Part shown: piece after piece, positions 16,313 through 25,649 of the stretch
Layout of the letters: the number at the start of each line of letters is the position of its first letter
How positions within the stretch are numbered: position 1 is the stretch's first letter
Assembly (NCBI GenBank): GCA_021826065.1
Contig: JAKADY010000003.1
Coordinates: forward strand, 48,149-112,148
Source of the DNA: Pseudomonadota bacterium
Lineage (GTDB): Bacteria > Pseudomonadota > Gammaproteobacteria > Burkholderiales > Thiobacillaceae
Direction: 5' to 3'
Length of the DNA: 64,000 nt
Translations under genes and position numbers: made by a program
Notes under the pieces: model-generated
The model's input: the letters and a program-made list of their open reading frames with translations, nothing else
What the model was told of the DNA's origin: nothing
The model's database searches: none

Positions 16313-17770
16313 TCACTTCCTCCAGAAGGCAGGGGTGAGAACCACCAGCAGGGTGAAGAGTTCCAACCGCCCCATCAACATCGCCAGGGTGCAAACCCAG
16401 GTCTGGAAATCGTTGAGCACCGCGTAATTACCGGCCGGCCCCACCTGGCCCAGGCCGGGGCCGGTGTTGTTAAGGGTGGCGGCCACGGCGGTGAAGGCGG
16501 TGAAGACGTCCAGTCCCGAGGCGGCGAGCACCAGTGTCAGGCTGACGATGCTCGCCACGTAGACGAAGAAGAAGGCGAGCACGGCGTAGATGATCTTGTT
16601 GGGCACCACGTGCTCGCCCAGCTTGGTGGGGAGCTGGGCGTTGGGGTGCAGGAGCTTGATGAGCTCACGGTAGAGCTGCTTGTAGAGCAGCTTGGCCCGC
16701 ATCATCTTGATGCCGCCGCCGGTCGAGCCCGAGCAGGCGGCGAAGCTGCCCAGGAACAGCATCCAAAGCCCGGCGAAATAGGGCCAGGCGTTGTAGTCGT
16801 CGTTGACGTAGCCCAGCGAGGTGGCGAGCGAGATGGTGTTGAAGGCGGCGTAGCGTAAAGCGCTGGGGAAGTCGAGATAGATGTCGCGCGCCCACAGATA
16901 GAGGGCAAGCCCCACGCAGCTCGCCAGCACCACCGCCAGGAAGACGCGGATCTCGCTGTCGGTCGCGTATACGCGCAGGCTGCGGCTGCGCAGGAAGAGG
17001 AAGTGGGTGGAGAAGTTCATCGCCGCGAGGAGAGCGAAGACCATGGTGATGGTCTCCAGGGCGACCGAGTCGAAATGGCCCAGGCTGGCGTCGTGCGAGG
17101 AGAACCCGCCCAGGGCCATGGTGCTGAAGGCGTGGATGAGGGCGTCCAGGCGGTCCATGCCGGCCAGGTGGTAGGCGAGCCAGCAGGCGGCGGTGAGCAG
17201 GATGTAGACCAGCCAAAGCCCCTTGGCCGTCTCCGTCATGCGCGGCGTGAGCTTGGTGTCCTTCATGGGCGTGGGCACCTCGGCCTTGAACATCTGCCGG
17301 CCGCCGATGCCCAGCAGCGGCAGGATGGCCACCGCCAGGACGATGATGCCCATGCCGCCGATCCAGTGCAGCTGGGTGCGCCACAGGTTGATCGATTGCG
17401 GCAGCGCGTCCAGCCCCGTCAGCACGGTCGCCCCCGTGGCCGTCAGTCCCGACATCGCCTCGAAATAGGCGTCGGTGAAGGAGAGCTGCGGCAGATAGAA
17501 CATCAGCGGCAGGGCGGCGAACAGCGGCAGGATGGTCCAGACCAGCACCACCAGGAGAAAGCCGTCGCGCGCCCGCATCTCGCGGTAATGCCGTCGCGAG
17601 ACGAGCCAAAGCAGAAAGCCGCAGGCGAGCGTGGCCGCCAGCGCCTCGTCGTAGGCGCGCTGGGCATCGTCCTGCTGCACCAGCGAGACGACGAGCGGCA
17701 GCAGCATCGACAGGCCGAAGGCCATGACGATCAGACCCAGCACGAACAGGATGGGCGCGAGTTTGCGCAT
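16313..17770 (-). CDS. trkH: Potassium uptake protein TrkH/TrkG
   Basis: This 485-residue membrane protein is the K+-translocating subunit of the Trk system. It has many hydrophobic helices and the repeated pore-loop motifs of the family, such as MSGLTATGATVLTGLD, FSTMALGGFSSHDASL, ATSLGYVNDDYNAW and NNTGPGLGQVGPAGNY. The selectivity-filter glycines in these four loops are present. It lies downstream of trkA on the same strand but is separated from it by a 110 bp gap holding a large inverted repeat. Confidence 0.95.
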   Translation of the reverse strand: MRKLAPILFVLGLIVMAFGLSMLLPLVVSLVQQDDAQRAYDEALAATLACGFLLWLVSRRHYREMRARDGFLLVVLVWTILPLFAALPLMFYLPQLSFTDAYFEAMSGLTATGATVLTGLDALPQSINLWRTQLHWIGGMGIIVLAVAILPLLGIGGRQMFKAEVPTPMKDTKLTPRMTETAKGLWLVYILLTAACWLAYHLAGMDRLDALIHAFSTMALGGFSSHDASLGHFDSVALETITMVFALLAAMNFSTHFLFLRSRSLRVYATDSEIRVFLAVVLASCVGLALYLWARDIYLDFPSALRYAAFNTISLATSLGYVNDDYNAWPYFAGLWMLFLGSFAACSGSTGGGIKMMRAKLLYKQLYRELIKLLHPNAQLPTKLGEHVVPNKIIYAVLAFFFVYVASIVSLTLVLAASGLDVFTAFTAVAATLNNTGPGLGQVGPAGNYAVLNDFQTWVCTLAMLMGRLELFTLLVVLTPAFWRK

Positions 17771-17781
17771 TTCAGATGGTA

Positions 17782-17880
17782 GGATACAGGTTACAGGGTA
17801 CAGTGGCGTATCGGCGCGCGCAAAGCGCGCGCCGATACGCGGTGTTCTGTGACCCGTACCCTGAAACCTGTACCCTGACC
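17782..17880. repeat. Nested inverted repeat: 7 bp repeat arrays flanking a perfect 15 bp GC-rich stem
   Basis: The trkA-trkH gap holds cgtatcggcgcgcgc at 17807-17821 and its exact reverse complement at 17825-17839, with a 3-base loop. Outside this stem, 17782-17802 contains three 7 bp units of the form GGNTACA. Positions 17848-17880 hold units of the complementary form TGNNACC. The outer arms can pair almost fully (17785-17801 with 17856-17872). No T-run follows, so it is not a standard terminator; it may attenuate trkH relative to trkA. Confidence 0.85.
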
Positions 17881-19281
17881 TCAGAAAAACCCCAGGTTGA
17901 CCTGGAACAGCCGCTCCACCTGCGGCACTTGGCGCTTGTTGGGGACGAAGATGATGAGGTGGTCCTCGGCGCGGATGACGGTGTCGTGATGGGCGATGAT
18001 CACCTCGTCGCCGCGCAGGATGGCACCGATGCTAGCGCCCTCGGGCAGGTTGATCTGCTCGATGCGGCGGCCGACCAGTTTGGAGCTCTTCTCGTCGCCG
18101 TGCACGACCGCCTCCAGGGCCTCGGCCGCACCGCGGCGCAGGCTGTGCACCACGGTGACGTCGCCGCGGCGGATGTGGGTGAGCAGCGGGCCGATGGTGG
18201 CCTGGGCCGGCGAGAGCGCCACGTCGATCTCGCCGCCCTGCAGCAGGTCGACGTAGCTCGAGCGGTTGATGAGCGCGATGACCTTGCCCGCGCCCATGCG
18301 CTTGGCCAGCAGGCAGGACATGATGTTGTCCTCGTCGTCGTTGGTGAGCGCACAGAAGACGTCCATCTCGTCGACGTTCTCCTGGGTGAGCAGCTCCTCG
18401 TCGGTGGCGTCGCCGACCAGCACCAGGGTCTGCTTGAGCCGTTCGGCGAGCTGCTCGGCGCGCTGTTTGTTGTGCTCGAGCAGCTTGACCTCGTAGTCGT
18501 CCTCCAGGGCGGCGGCGAGCCGGCTGCCGATGTTGCCGCCGCCGGCGATCATCACCCGACGCACCGACTGGTCGGCGCGGTGGATCTCCTTGAGCACGGC
18601 GCGGATGTTCTCGGTGGCGGCGAGGAAGAAGACCTCGTCGCCCTCCTGCACCACAGTGTTGCCGGTGGGGATGATGGAGCGGTCCTGGCGGTAGATGGCC
18701 GCCACGCGGGCGTCGACCTTGTCCAGCGGCGCGCGCTCGCGCATGAGCAGATGCAGGTGCTCACGCAGGTAGCGCAGCTCGTGACCCACCAGGAAGCCGC
18801 CGTGCGCGCGCACCGCCACCAGCCGGATGCGCCCGTCGGCGAAGTCCATCACCTGCAGGGCCTCCGGGTAGTCGATCAGCCGCCGCAGATAGGTGGTGAT
18901 CTCCTGCTCCGGGCTGATGGTGTAATCCACCGCCATGTTCTTCGCCTCGAACAGCTCGGGGTGTTGCATGTAATCCGAGGCGCGGATGCGGGCGATCTTG
19001 GTGGGGACGTTGAAGAGGGTGGCGGCCAGCTTGCAGGCGACCATGTTGGTCTCGTCGGACTGGGTCACCGCCACCAGCATGTCGGCGTCCTGGGCGCCGG
19101 CGGCGCGCAATACACCGGGGTGTGCGCCGTGTCCCACCAGGGTGCGCAGGTCATAGCGTTCCTGGAGCTGCGCCAGTTTGGCGGCGTCCAGGTCAACCAC
19201 GGTGATGTCGTTGGCCTCCGAGACCAGGCTGGCGGCCAGGTTGGAACCGACCTGGCCGGCACCGAGGATGATGATCTTCAT
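17881..19281 (-). CDS. trkA: Trk system potassium uptake regulatory protein TrkA
   Basis: TrkA is the cytoplasmic nucleotide-binding subunit that gates TrkH. The 466-residue protein has two tandem RCK modules. The first begins MKIIILGAGQVGSNLAASL and the second has VMIAGGGNIGSRLAAAL, both being Rossmann NAD(H)-binding sites. Each is followed by a TrkA-C segment. It lies between trkH and the ntrX-like gene, all on the minus strand. Confidence 0.96.
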   Translation of the reverse strand: MKIIILGAGQVGSNLAASLVSEANDITVVDLDAAKLAQLQERYDLRTLVGHGAHPGVLRAAGAQDADMLVAVTQSDETNMVACKLAATLFNVPTKIARIRASDYMQHPELFEAKNMAVDYTISPEQEITTYLRRLIDYPEALQVMDFADGRIRLVAVRAHGGFLVGHELRYLREHLHLLMRERAPLDKVDARVAAIYRQDRSIIPTGNTVVQEGDEVFFLAATENIRAVLKEIHRADQSVRRVMIAGGGNIGSRLAAALEDDYEVKLLEHNKQRAEQLAERLKQTLVLVGDATDEELLTQENVDEMDVFCALTNDDEDNIMSCLLAKRMGAGKVIALINRSSYVDLLQGGEIDVALSPAQATIGPLLTHIRRGDVTVVHSLRRGAAEALEAVVHGDEKSSKLVGRRIEQINLPEGASIGAILRGDEVIIAHHDTVIRAEDHLIIFVPNKRQVPQVERLFQVNLGFF

Positions 19282-19300
19282 GGAACCAGAAGGGTGGGGG

Positions 19301-19328
19301 CGAGGTGTGAGGGATCAGGCGTGAAGGG
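19301..19328. repeat. Degenerate 7 bp tandem repeat array
   Basis: Four 7 bp units in phase lie just upstream of trkA, with the pattern TGAGGNN (for example tgaggga at 19308 and tcaggcg at 19315). The same phase and consensus recur in several other gaps of this window. Confidence 0.6.
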
Positions 19329-19340
19329 CCTTGCGGCCCT
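19325..19340 (-). terminator. GC hairpin with GCAA loop downstream of the ntrX-like gene
   Basis: AGGGCC and GGCCCT form a perfect 6 bp stem, and on the minus strand the loop reads GCAA, a stable GNRA tetraloop. It lies 2 bp past the stop codon. No T-run follows, so termination is uncertain; it may instead protect the mRNA 3' end. Confidence 0.35.
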
Positions 19341-19342
19341 GG

Positions 19343-20599
19343 CTAGTCGTGGTTGCGGGCGGGCAGTTCGATGCCCAGGCTCTTCAGCTTGCGGTAGAAG
19401 GCGGTGCGCTCCATGCCGGCGCGCGCGGCCGCCTTGCTCACCGCCCAGCCGCACGCCTCGAGCAGGGCGGTGAGGTAGACGCGCTCGAAGGCGTCGCGCG
19501 CCTCCTTGAGCGGCATGTCGATGCGGATGCCCATCGCCAAGGGCGGCCGTTGCGCCTCGATGCCGAGCATGGCGCGCACCTCGGCCGCGTCGATGCTCTC
19601 CTGGGTGGCGGCCACCGCCAGGCTGGTCACCACGTTGCGCAGCTCGTCCAGGTTGCCCGGCCAGCCGTGGCTGGCGAGCACCTGCAGCGCCTCGCTGGTG
19701 AAGCTGCGCGGCGTCAGCGCGTGCGCCTGCACCGCCTCGTCGAGCATGCGCCGGGCCAGCTCAGGGATGTCCTCGGCGTGCTCGCGCAGGGGGGGGATGC
19801 GCACGGCCACACGCGCCAGGGCGTTGTAGAGGTCGCGCGAGTATTGGCCCTGCGCCGCCCGCTCCGCCAGATTGACCGAGCTGGCGCAGACCAGCCGCAG
19901 GTTGTAGTCGGGGCCCTTGGCGATGATCATCTCCAAGCCCTTCTGTTGGAAAGGGGTTAGATGACCCACCTCCGGCACGAACAGCAGCCCACCTTTGGCC
20001 TCCTGCAGCATCTGCAGGGGGTTGTCCGCCAGGCGGCTGAAGTCTTTCACCACGACCCATGGGGTCCCGGGCGGGTGCAGGAACAGCGCGCAGGCCTCGG
20101 CGCCGGCCCCGGCCTCGCCCGAGAGCAGGATGGGGTTGCCGCTGCCGGCGGCGTGTTTGAGCTTCTGCACCAGTTGGCGGATGGCCTCCGAGCTGCCCAG
20201 CTCGGGCAGACTGTCCGGCAGGGGCTCGGACTTGGGCGCCTGGCGCAGGGCGCGTTCGACCGTCTCCAGCAACCGTTTGTAGGGCACCGGCTTTTCCAGG
20301 AAGTCGAAGGCCCCGAGCCGGGTGGCCTCCACCGCGGTGTGGATGGTCCCATGCCCGGACATCATCACCACCGGCATGCGCGCCTGACCCGTGCTCACCC
20401 ATTCCTTGAGCAGGCTGATGCCGTCGAGGTCGGGCATCCAGATGTCGAGCAGGACCAGGTCCGGCGCCTTCTCCTGCATGGCGCGGCGTGCGGCCTCGCC
20501 ATTCTCGGCCAGGCGCACCTCATAGCCCTCCTCCTCCAGGATCTCCTGGACCAGGGTGCGGATGCCCGGCTCATCGTCCACGACCAGTATCTCACTCAT
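19343..20599 (-). CDS. NtrX-like response regulator with degenerate AAA+ domain
   Basis: The 418-residue protein has a receiver domain (residues 1-120, phosphoacceptor Asp52 in LVLLDIWMPD), an AAA+-derived middle region and a C-terminal Fis-type helix-turn-helix (GWAVSKAAARAGMERTAFYR). The middle region is degenerate: the Walker A position reads GEAGAGAE (161-168) with no lysine. The Walker B position reads LLFVPEVGHL without the usual aspartate, and the stretch that should hold the GAFTGA loop is missing. It is therefore unlikely to hydrolyse ATP or open sigma-54 promoters. It overlaps the sensor kinase gene by 8 bp and is its likely partner. Lineage relatives may share this state. Confidence 0.88.
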   Translation of the reverse strand: MSEILVVDDEPGIRTLVQEILEEEGYEVRLAENGEAARRAMQEKAPDLVLLDIWMPDLDGISLLKEWVSTGQARMPVVMMSGHGTIHTAVEATRLGAFDFLEKPVPYKRLLETVERALRQAPKSEPLPDSLPELGSSEAIRQLVQKLKHAAGSGNPILLSGEAGAGAEACALFLHPPGTPWVVVKDFSRLADNPLQMLQEAKGGLLFVPEVGHLTPFQQKGLEMIIAKGPDYNLRLVCASSVNLAERAAQGQYSRDLYNALARVAVRIPPLREHAEDIPELARRMLDEAVQAHALTPRSFTSEALQVLASHGWPGNLDELRNVVTSLAVAATQESIDAAEVRAMLGIEAQRPPLAMGIRIDMPLKEARDAFERVYLTALLEACGWAVSKAAARAGMERTAFYRKLKSLGIELPARNHD

Positions 20600-22721
20600 G
20601 GTTCGTCTCCAGCAGCGGCAGGGTCACGCATACCTGCGCGCCGCCGCCTTCCACGTTGCGCACCTCGATCACGCCGTGGTGTTCCTCGACGATCTTGCGC
20701 ACGACGGCGAGTCCCAGCCCGGTGCCCTTGGCCTTGGTGGTGGCATAGGGCTCGAACAGCCGGTTGAACAGCTCGGCCGGGAAGCCCGGGCCGTTGTCCG
20801 CCACGCAGAGCTCCACGCCCCCTTCCACCCGGCGTGTACTCACCTGCACCTGGGGGTCCGGTACCCCGGCCAGGGCCTCGTTGGCGTTCTTCAGCAGGTT
20901 GTGCAGCAGCTGGCGCAGCAGCGCCGCATCCCCGGCCACGGGCGGGAGCCCCGGTTCGAGCTCGAGTATCGGTGGGCGCAGTCCCTCGTACAGTACGGCC
21001 ACTTCGTTGATCAAGGCGTTCAGATCCAGGCGCTCGATACGCGCAGACGGTAGTTTCGCATATTGCGAGAAGGCGTCCACCAGCCCCTTGAGGGCGGCGA
21101 CCTGGTTGATGATGGTGTCGGTCGAGCGTTTCAGGGTCTGGCGCGAGGTCTCGTCCAGGCGATCCGCCAGCTTGACCTGCAGCCGCTCGGCCGACAGCTG
21201 GATGGGGGTGAGCGGGTTCTTGATCTCGTGCGCCAGGCGCCGCGCCACCTCGCCCCAGGCCGCGTCGCGCTGGGCCTGCACGAGCTCGGTGACGTCGTCG
21301 ATGACCAGGGCGTAGTCCGGGGGCTCCTGCAGGGTCAGCGGGGCCCCGCGCAGGACCAGGATGCGCTGGGACTCGTTGCGCCGGTATTCCCACTGCCCCT
21401 GCCAGCTCGTCTTGGGCATGCGCTGGAAGTGGTCGCGGATCGCCAGTGCCAGGTGACGCAGGGGACTGTCGTCCTCGCCCCAGGCCTCCAGCGGGCGGCC
21501 TTCCAGCGCCTGGCGCTCGTGTCCGAGGATGGCCGCGGCGGCCGGGTTGACGATACGCACGTTCAGGTCCGCGTCCAGGGTGACCACCCCGGTGGTCAGC
21601 CGCGCCAGCACCCCTTCGAGATAGGCCTTGGCGGCGAGCAGCTCGTCCTGGTGGGCCTGTGCGGCGTTGCGCGCCTCCGCCAGCTGCTGGGTCATGCGGT
21701 TGAACGACTGGGTCAGCATGCCCAGTTCGTCGCGGCTGGTCACGGCATGCACCTGGCTGTAGTCGCCGCGCGCCACCGCCCGCGTGCCGCGCGCCAGGAC
21801 CCGCAGCGGGGCGGCCAGGCGCTGGGAGAGCATGAAGGCGAGCGCGATGGCGGTGAACAGGGCGATGGCCAGGGTGAGGGTCAGCGACAGGCCGTACAGC
21901 CGCTTGAGCCCCACCCGCGAGACGGCCAGTTCCTGGTACTGGCTGCGCGCCGATTCCACCTGTAGTGCGGCCTGGGCCAGGTTGCTGGGCACCGGCTGGG
22001 TCACCTGCAGCACGCGCAGCGGGTCGAGCAGGGCGGCGACATTGACCGGGGCCGCCACGCGCACCACCAGGCCCTGGCCGCCGGGGACCGCCTCCACCCG
22101 CGACCAGGGTTGTTGCACGCGCACCTGCCAGAGCGCCCCCTGGTCCAGCACCGGCGGGGCGAAGCCGGCCTTGTCGGCCGAGGCGAAACCGAGCAGGCGC
22201 CCGTCGGCGGCGAACAGGGCGACCTCCTGCACGCCGGCGGTCTCCCGCAGCTCGTTCAGGCGATCGATCTGGACGCTCACCGGCAGGTCGGAGAGCTGCT
22301 GGGCGAGGGCCTCCGCCTTCTTGATCAGGTCGCGTTCGAGATACTCCAGGGCCGATTGGCCGAGCGACAACCCCCCCTCCAGGGCCCGCTCCATGCGCAC
22401 GTCGAACCAGGATTCGATGGATTTGATGAGGAACTGCACCGAGACGGCATAGACCACCAGCCCCGGTCCCAGGGCGACTAAGGCGAAGAGCCGGGTCAGC
22501 CGCGCCGTCAGCTTGGCGCCGAACATGCCGGCGCGGATGCGGCGGCGCAGCAGATAGACCTGATAGACGATCAGCAGGATCAGGGCAACGACCGCCCCCG
22601 CGTTGAGGAAGAGCAGCAGCGGGAAGTTCTGGGCGAACAGCTCGGTGTCCGCCGCGGCCATGGACAGCAGGCCGACAAGGGCGGCACCGACGATGAGACC
22701 GCCGATGATCAGGTAGATCAT
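20592..22721 (-). CDS. NtrY-like membrane sensor histidine kinase
   Basis: This 709-residue protein begins with several membrane helices and has a further helix at about residues 280-298 before a HAMP segment. A PAS domain (about 365-470) precedes the H-box RRLAHEIKNPLTPIQLSAER, with the phosphorylated histidine near residue 498. The HATPase region includes LLHNLLKNANEAL and VADNGPGFPAELFNRLFEPY. It should phosphorylate the adjacent NtrX-like regulator. The ATG at 22721 starts at the first membrane helix; a longer frame would extend into a repeat region. The stimulus is not evident, although nitrogen or redox control is known for NtrYX in other bacteria. Confidence 0.92.
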   Translation of the reverse strand: MIYLIIGGLIVGAALVGLLSMAAADTELFAQNFPLLLFLNAGAVVALILLIVYQVYLLRRRIRAGMFGAKLTARLTRLFALVALGPGLVVYAVSVQFLIKSIESWFDVRMERALEGGLSLGQSALEYLERDLIKKAEALAQQLSDLPVSVQIDRLNELRETAGVQEVALFAADGRLLGFASADKAGFAPPVLDQGALWQVRVQQPWSRVEAVPGGQGLVVRVAAPVNVAALLDPLRVLQVTQPVPSNLAQAALQVESARSQYQELAVSRVGLKRLYGLSLTLTLAIALFTAIALAFMLSQRLAAPLRVLARGTRAVARGDYSQVHAVTSRDELGMLTQSFNRMTQQLAEARNAAQAHQDELLAAKAYLEGVLARLTTGVVTLDADLNVRIVNPAAAAILGHERQALEGRPLEAWGEDDSPLRHLALAIRDHFQRMPKTSWQGQWEYRRNESQRILVLRGAPLTLQEPPDYALVIDDVTELVQAQRDAAWGEVARRLAHEIKNPLTPIQLSAERLQVKLADRLDETSRQTLKRSTDTIINQVAALKGLVDAFSQYAKLPSARIERLDLNALINEVAVLYEGLRPPILELEPGLPPVAGDAALLRQLLHNLLKNANEALAGVPDPQVQVSTRRVEGGVELCVADNGPGFPAELFNRLFEPYATTKAKGTGLGLAVVRKIVEEHHGVIEVRNVEGGGAQVCVTLPLLETNHE

Positions 22722-22729
22722 GCGCCGAC

Positions 22730-22924
22730 TAGCGTGAAAGTCGCTTGAGCGACGCTCGAAGCTCCCCTCACCCGCACGCGGGACCAGCCCGAAGGGTACA
22801 GGACGCAACGAAGTTGCGGTCCCGAGCGTAGCGAGGGATGGGCCGCAGGTCCACAGAGGGGTTGGGGGAGAGGGAGACGGACATGACTTTCATGCTTTGG
22901 GCGTATTCTCAAAGTCATGTCCGT
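22730..22924. repeat. Dispersed palindromic intergenic repeat, copy A
   Basis: The gap upstream of the sensor kinase holds acggacatgacttt at 22877-22890 and its exact reverse complement at 22911-22924, a 14 bp stem with a 20-base loop. The left part (tagcgtgaaagtcgc onward, then ctcgaagctcccct) matches the left part of copy B at 39332. Additional small palindromes lie between, such as cgcaac/gttgcg at 22804-22818. No T-run follows. Confidence 0.8.
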
Positions 22925-22934
22925 TAGCATGGGG

Positions 22935-23501
22935 TCAGGGCCGGAAGTTCCACTCCCGCCAGCCAGAGTCCAGCTGCCAGCGCTGCGAGGCCACGGCGTT
23001 GACCTGCAGCGGCTTGGGCAATTGCGACACGTCCAGATACATGCGCACGGCCAGGACGTACTGGTGTTTGCGGTTGACCTGCGACTGGTGCAGCACCGCC
23101 CAGTCGTTGAAGTCGCCGATGAATTCGAGGGCCTCCTCCAGGGAGGGATGGCTGGTGGTATGCCCGCTCACCGTGACGTAATACTGGCGCAGCAAGGCAT
23201 TGTAGGACAGCCTTAGCACGCGCGAGACCTCGGCGATATCCTCCGCGAACCAGAAGCTGCGCGGCCGCGTCGCCCGGAAGGTCTGCACGAAGGTCAGTTG
23301 TACGCCCCGGCGCAGGGCGTCCTCCAGGGTCGTGGACAGGTCGATGGCATAGCCGCCCGCCAGCTGCCAGATCTCGCCGTGCAGGTTGAGCTGGGCCCTG
23401 AGCAGGGTGATGCCCTCGGCCGCGGCGGTGGACGGCACGCCCGTCACCGCGGCGCACAGGAGCGCGGCGGCGAGGAACCTACGTCTTGACCAGGCGGGCA
23501 T
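22935..23501 (-). CDS. DUF4390 family exported protein
   Basis: This 188-residue protein has an N-terminal export signal containing [11 protein letters not shown], which resembles a twin-arginine motif, and then a domain matching DUF4390 (GGYAIDLSTTLEDALRRGV, RPRSFWFAEDIAEVSR). Members are typically encoded between rsmB and an NtrY-like kinase, as here. The biochemical role is unknown; a sensory partner role for the kinase is possible but unproven. It overlaps rsmB by 23 bp. Confidence 0.87.
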   Translation of the reverse strand: MPAWSRRRFLAAALLCAAVTGVPSTAAAEGITLLRAQLNLHGEIWQLAGGYAIDLSTTLEDALRRGVQLTFVQTFRATRPRSFWFAEDIAEVSRVLRLSYNALLRQYYVTVSGHTTSHPSLEEALEFIGDFNDWAVLHQSQVNRKHQYVLAVRMYLDVSQLPKPLQVNAVASQRWQLDSGWREWNFRP

Positions 23502-24759
23502 AGAAGAATCCGTCGTGATGGCTGTCCGGCAGCAGTTGTCCGAGACTGGCGCTGGGTAGCATCAGCGGTTCTTCCGCGGCCTCCGGGTGACGGTCGAGGA
23601 AAGCGGTGACGACATCCCGATTCTCCGCTCTGAACAGACTGCAGGTGGCGTAGAGCAATTTACCACCCGGCCTGAGCAGGGGCCAAAGGGCTTCCAGCAG
23701 TTCGCCCTGGCGTCGAGCCAGGGCTGTTGTATCGGCGGCACGCTTGAGCCAGCGTGCGTCCGGGTGGCGGCGCACCACCCCCGAGGCGGTGCAGGGGGCG
23801 TCGAGCAGGATGCGGTCATAGGGGCGGCCATCCCACCACTGCGCCGGCCGCCCGGCGTCACCGGTGAGCACCTGGGCGGCGAGATCCAGCCGCGCGAGGT
23901 TGTCGCGCACCCGATCGAGACGCTGCGGGTTAAGGTCGAGGGCGGTGAGGCCCAGGTCGTGTCGCTCCAGCAGGTGCGTCGTCTTGCCGCCCGGCGCCGC
24001 GCAGGCATCGAGCACCCGCATACGATCGCCGCCGTCGAGCAGCCCGGCGGCGTACTGGGCGCCCAAGTCCTGCACCGACACCAGCCCCTCGGCGAAGCCC
24101 GGCAGCTCGCTCACGGGGACCGGTCGCTCGAGCGTGAGCGCACACTCACCCGTCTGCACCGCCGTCATCCCGGCCGCGGCGAGGCGGCGCTGGTAGTCCT
24201 CGAGGGTGGTGCGCCGGCGGTTGACGCGCAGGGTCATGGGGGGATGGGCGTTGCTGGCCTCCAGAATGGCCTGCCAGTCCTGCGGGTATTCCGCCTTCAG
24301 GCGGGCTATCCACCAGGCGGGGTGGTTCCAGCGCGCCACCGGATCGGTCTGCGCATCAGCCAGCAGGGCCTCGCGCCGGCGTTGGAAATTGCGCAGCACG
24401 GCGTTGACGAGCGGGCGCGCCCGTGTCGGGGCGGCGGCCACCGTCTCGTTCACCGCCGCATAGGCGGGTGTCGTCTCCGACAGGAGCTCATACAGGCCGA
24501 TGTAGAGCAGATGCCGGAGTTCGGGATCGCGCAGGGGCCGCTCGAGCAAGCGGGTGAGCACGAAGTCGAGCAGCCCCAGGTGGCGCAGGACGCTGTTGCT
24601 GTAATCCATGACGGCCGCCCGGCTGCGGCCCTCGAGCCGCAGGGATGCCAACACCCGGTCGAGGCTGCGCCCGCCGTCGAGCACACCCGCCAGTGCCCCG
24701 GCCGCCAGCCGTCGCACATCGGGGGCGCGCGCGGGCGTGCGGTTCAGCTCAGACCCCAT
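23479..24759 (-). CDS. rsmB: 16S rRNA (cytosine-967-C5)-methyltransferase RsmB
   Basis: The 426-residue protein has an N-terminal NusB-like RNA-binding domain (residues about 10-150) and a C-terminal methyltransferase domain. SAM binding is shown by [16 protein letters not shown]. The two catalytic-site cysteines are in [17 protein letters not shown] and [13 protein letters not shown]. It methylates C967 of 16S rRNA. It overlaps htpX by 11 bp and DUF4390 by 23 bp, so the genes from def to DUF4390 probably form one transcript. Confidence 0.95.
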   Translation of the reverse strand: MGSELNRTPARAPDVRRLAAGALAGVLDGGRSLDRVLASLRLEGRSRAAVMDYSNSVLRHLGLLDFVLTRLLERPLRDPELRHLLYIGLYELLSETTPAYAAVNETVAAAPTRARPLVNAVLRNFQRRREALLADAQTDPVARWNHPAWWIARLKAEYPQDWQAILEASNAHPPMTLRVNRRRTTLEDYQRRLAAAGMTAVQTGECALTLERPVPVSELPGFAEGLVSVQDLGAQYAAGLLDGGDRMRVLDACAAPGGKTTHLLERHDLGLTALDLNPQRLDRVRDNLARLDLAAQVLTGDAGRPAQWWDGRPYDRILLDAPCTASGVVRRHPDARWLKRAADTTALARRQGELLEALWPLLRPGGKLLYATCSLFRAENRDVVTAFLDRHPEAAEEPLMLPSASLGQLLPDSHHDGFFYARLVKT

Positions 24760-25603
24760 GCCGGGCTAACGCGAGCAGGCGGCGGATGCGTTCCTCGGTG
24801 GCCGGGTGGGTGCGGAACAGCCCGGCCAGATCGCCGCCGGACAGCGGATTGACGATCATCATCTGCGCCGTCTCGGGATGCATCTCCGCCGCCGGCATGG
24901 GGGTGCCGCGCGCATGGGCCTCGATCTTGGCCAGCGCGCTCGCCAGTGCCTCGGGGTCGCCGGAGATCTCCGCCCCGCCGCGATCGGCGCCGAACTCACG
25001 CGCGCGGGAGATGGCCATCTGGATCAGCATCGCCGCCAGGGGGGCGAGCAGCACGAGGAGCAGTTGGGCCAGCGGATGCACCGGCCGGTCGTTGCCCTGC
25101 CCCCCACCGAAGAGCATGCCGAACTGGGCCAGGGCTGAGATGGCCCCCGCCACCGTGGCGGAGAGGGTGGAGATCAGGGTGTCGCGGTTTTTCACGTGCG
25201 CCAGCTCGTGCGCCATCACCGCCCGCAGTTCGCGTGGGGTCAGCAGGCGCAGGATGCCGGTGGTGGCCGCCACGGCGGCGTGCGCCGGGTCGCGGCCGGT
25301 GGCGAAGGCGTTGGGCTGGGCCGCGTCGATGAGATAGACGCGCGGCATGGGCAGCCCCGCACGGGTGGCCAGCGCCTGGACCATGGCGTAGAAGTCGCCG
25401 CCGCTCGCGGCGTCGACCTCGCGCGCGTTGTACAGGCGCAGGACCATGCGGTCTGAGTTCCAGTAGGCGTAGAGGTTCACCGCCCCGCCCAGGACCAGGG
25501 CGATCAGCATCCCCCAAGCGCCGCCGAGGGCCATGCCGACGGCGCCGAACAGGGCGACGATGGCGGCCATGAGCAGGGCGGTCTTGATCCAGTTGCCGAA
25601 CAT
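24749..25603 (-). CDS. htpX: Membrane zinc metalloprotease HtpX
   Basis: This 284-residue protein has two N-terminal membrane helices and two more at about residues 150-200. The zinc site is [12 protein letters not shown] (HExxH), with the third ligand glutamate in [10 protein letters not shown]. HtpX degrades damaged inner-membrane proteins alongside FtsH. The ATG at 25603 is chosen because it begins the standard N-terminus ([13 protein letters not shown]). It lies 46 bp downstream of fmt. Confidence 0.95.
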   Translation of the reverse strand: MFGNWIKTALLMAAIVALFGAVGMALGGAWGMLIALVLGGAVNLYAYWNSDRMVLRLYNAREVDAASGGDFYAMVQALATRAGLPMPRVYLIDAAQPNAFATGRDPAHAAVAATTGILRLLTPRELRAVMAHELAHVKNRDTLISTLSATVAGAISALAQFGMLFGGGQGNDRPVHPLAQLLLVLLAPLAAMLIQMAISRAREFGADRGGAEISGDPEALASALAKIEAHARGTPMPAAEMHPETAQMMIVNPLSGGDLAGLFRTHPATEERIRRLLALARHGV

Positions 25604-25649
25604 GGTGTGTGCGGGTACGACCAAAACCGTGATGAGATGAGGGCCTGGC

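Noticed and set aside
17807..17839. Intrinsic terminator after trkA
   Set aside because: The stem is perfect, but no T-run follows on the minus strand and the flanking sequence is itself repetitive, so a terminator call was not made.
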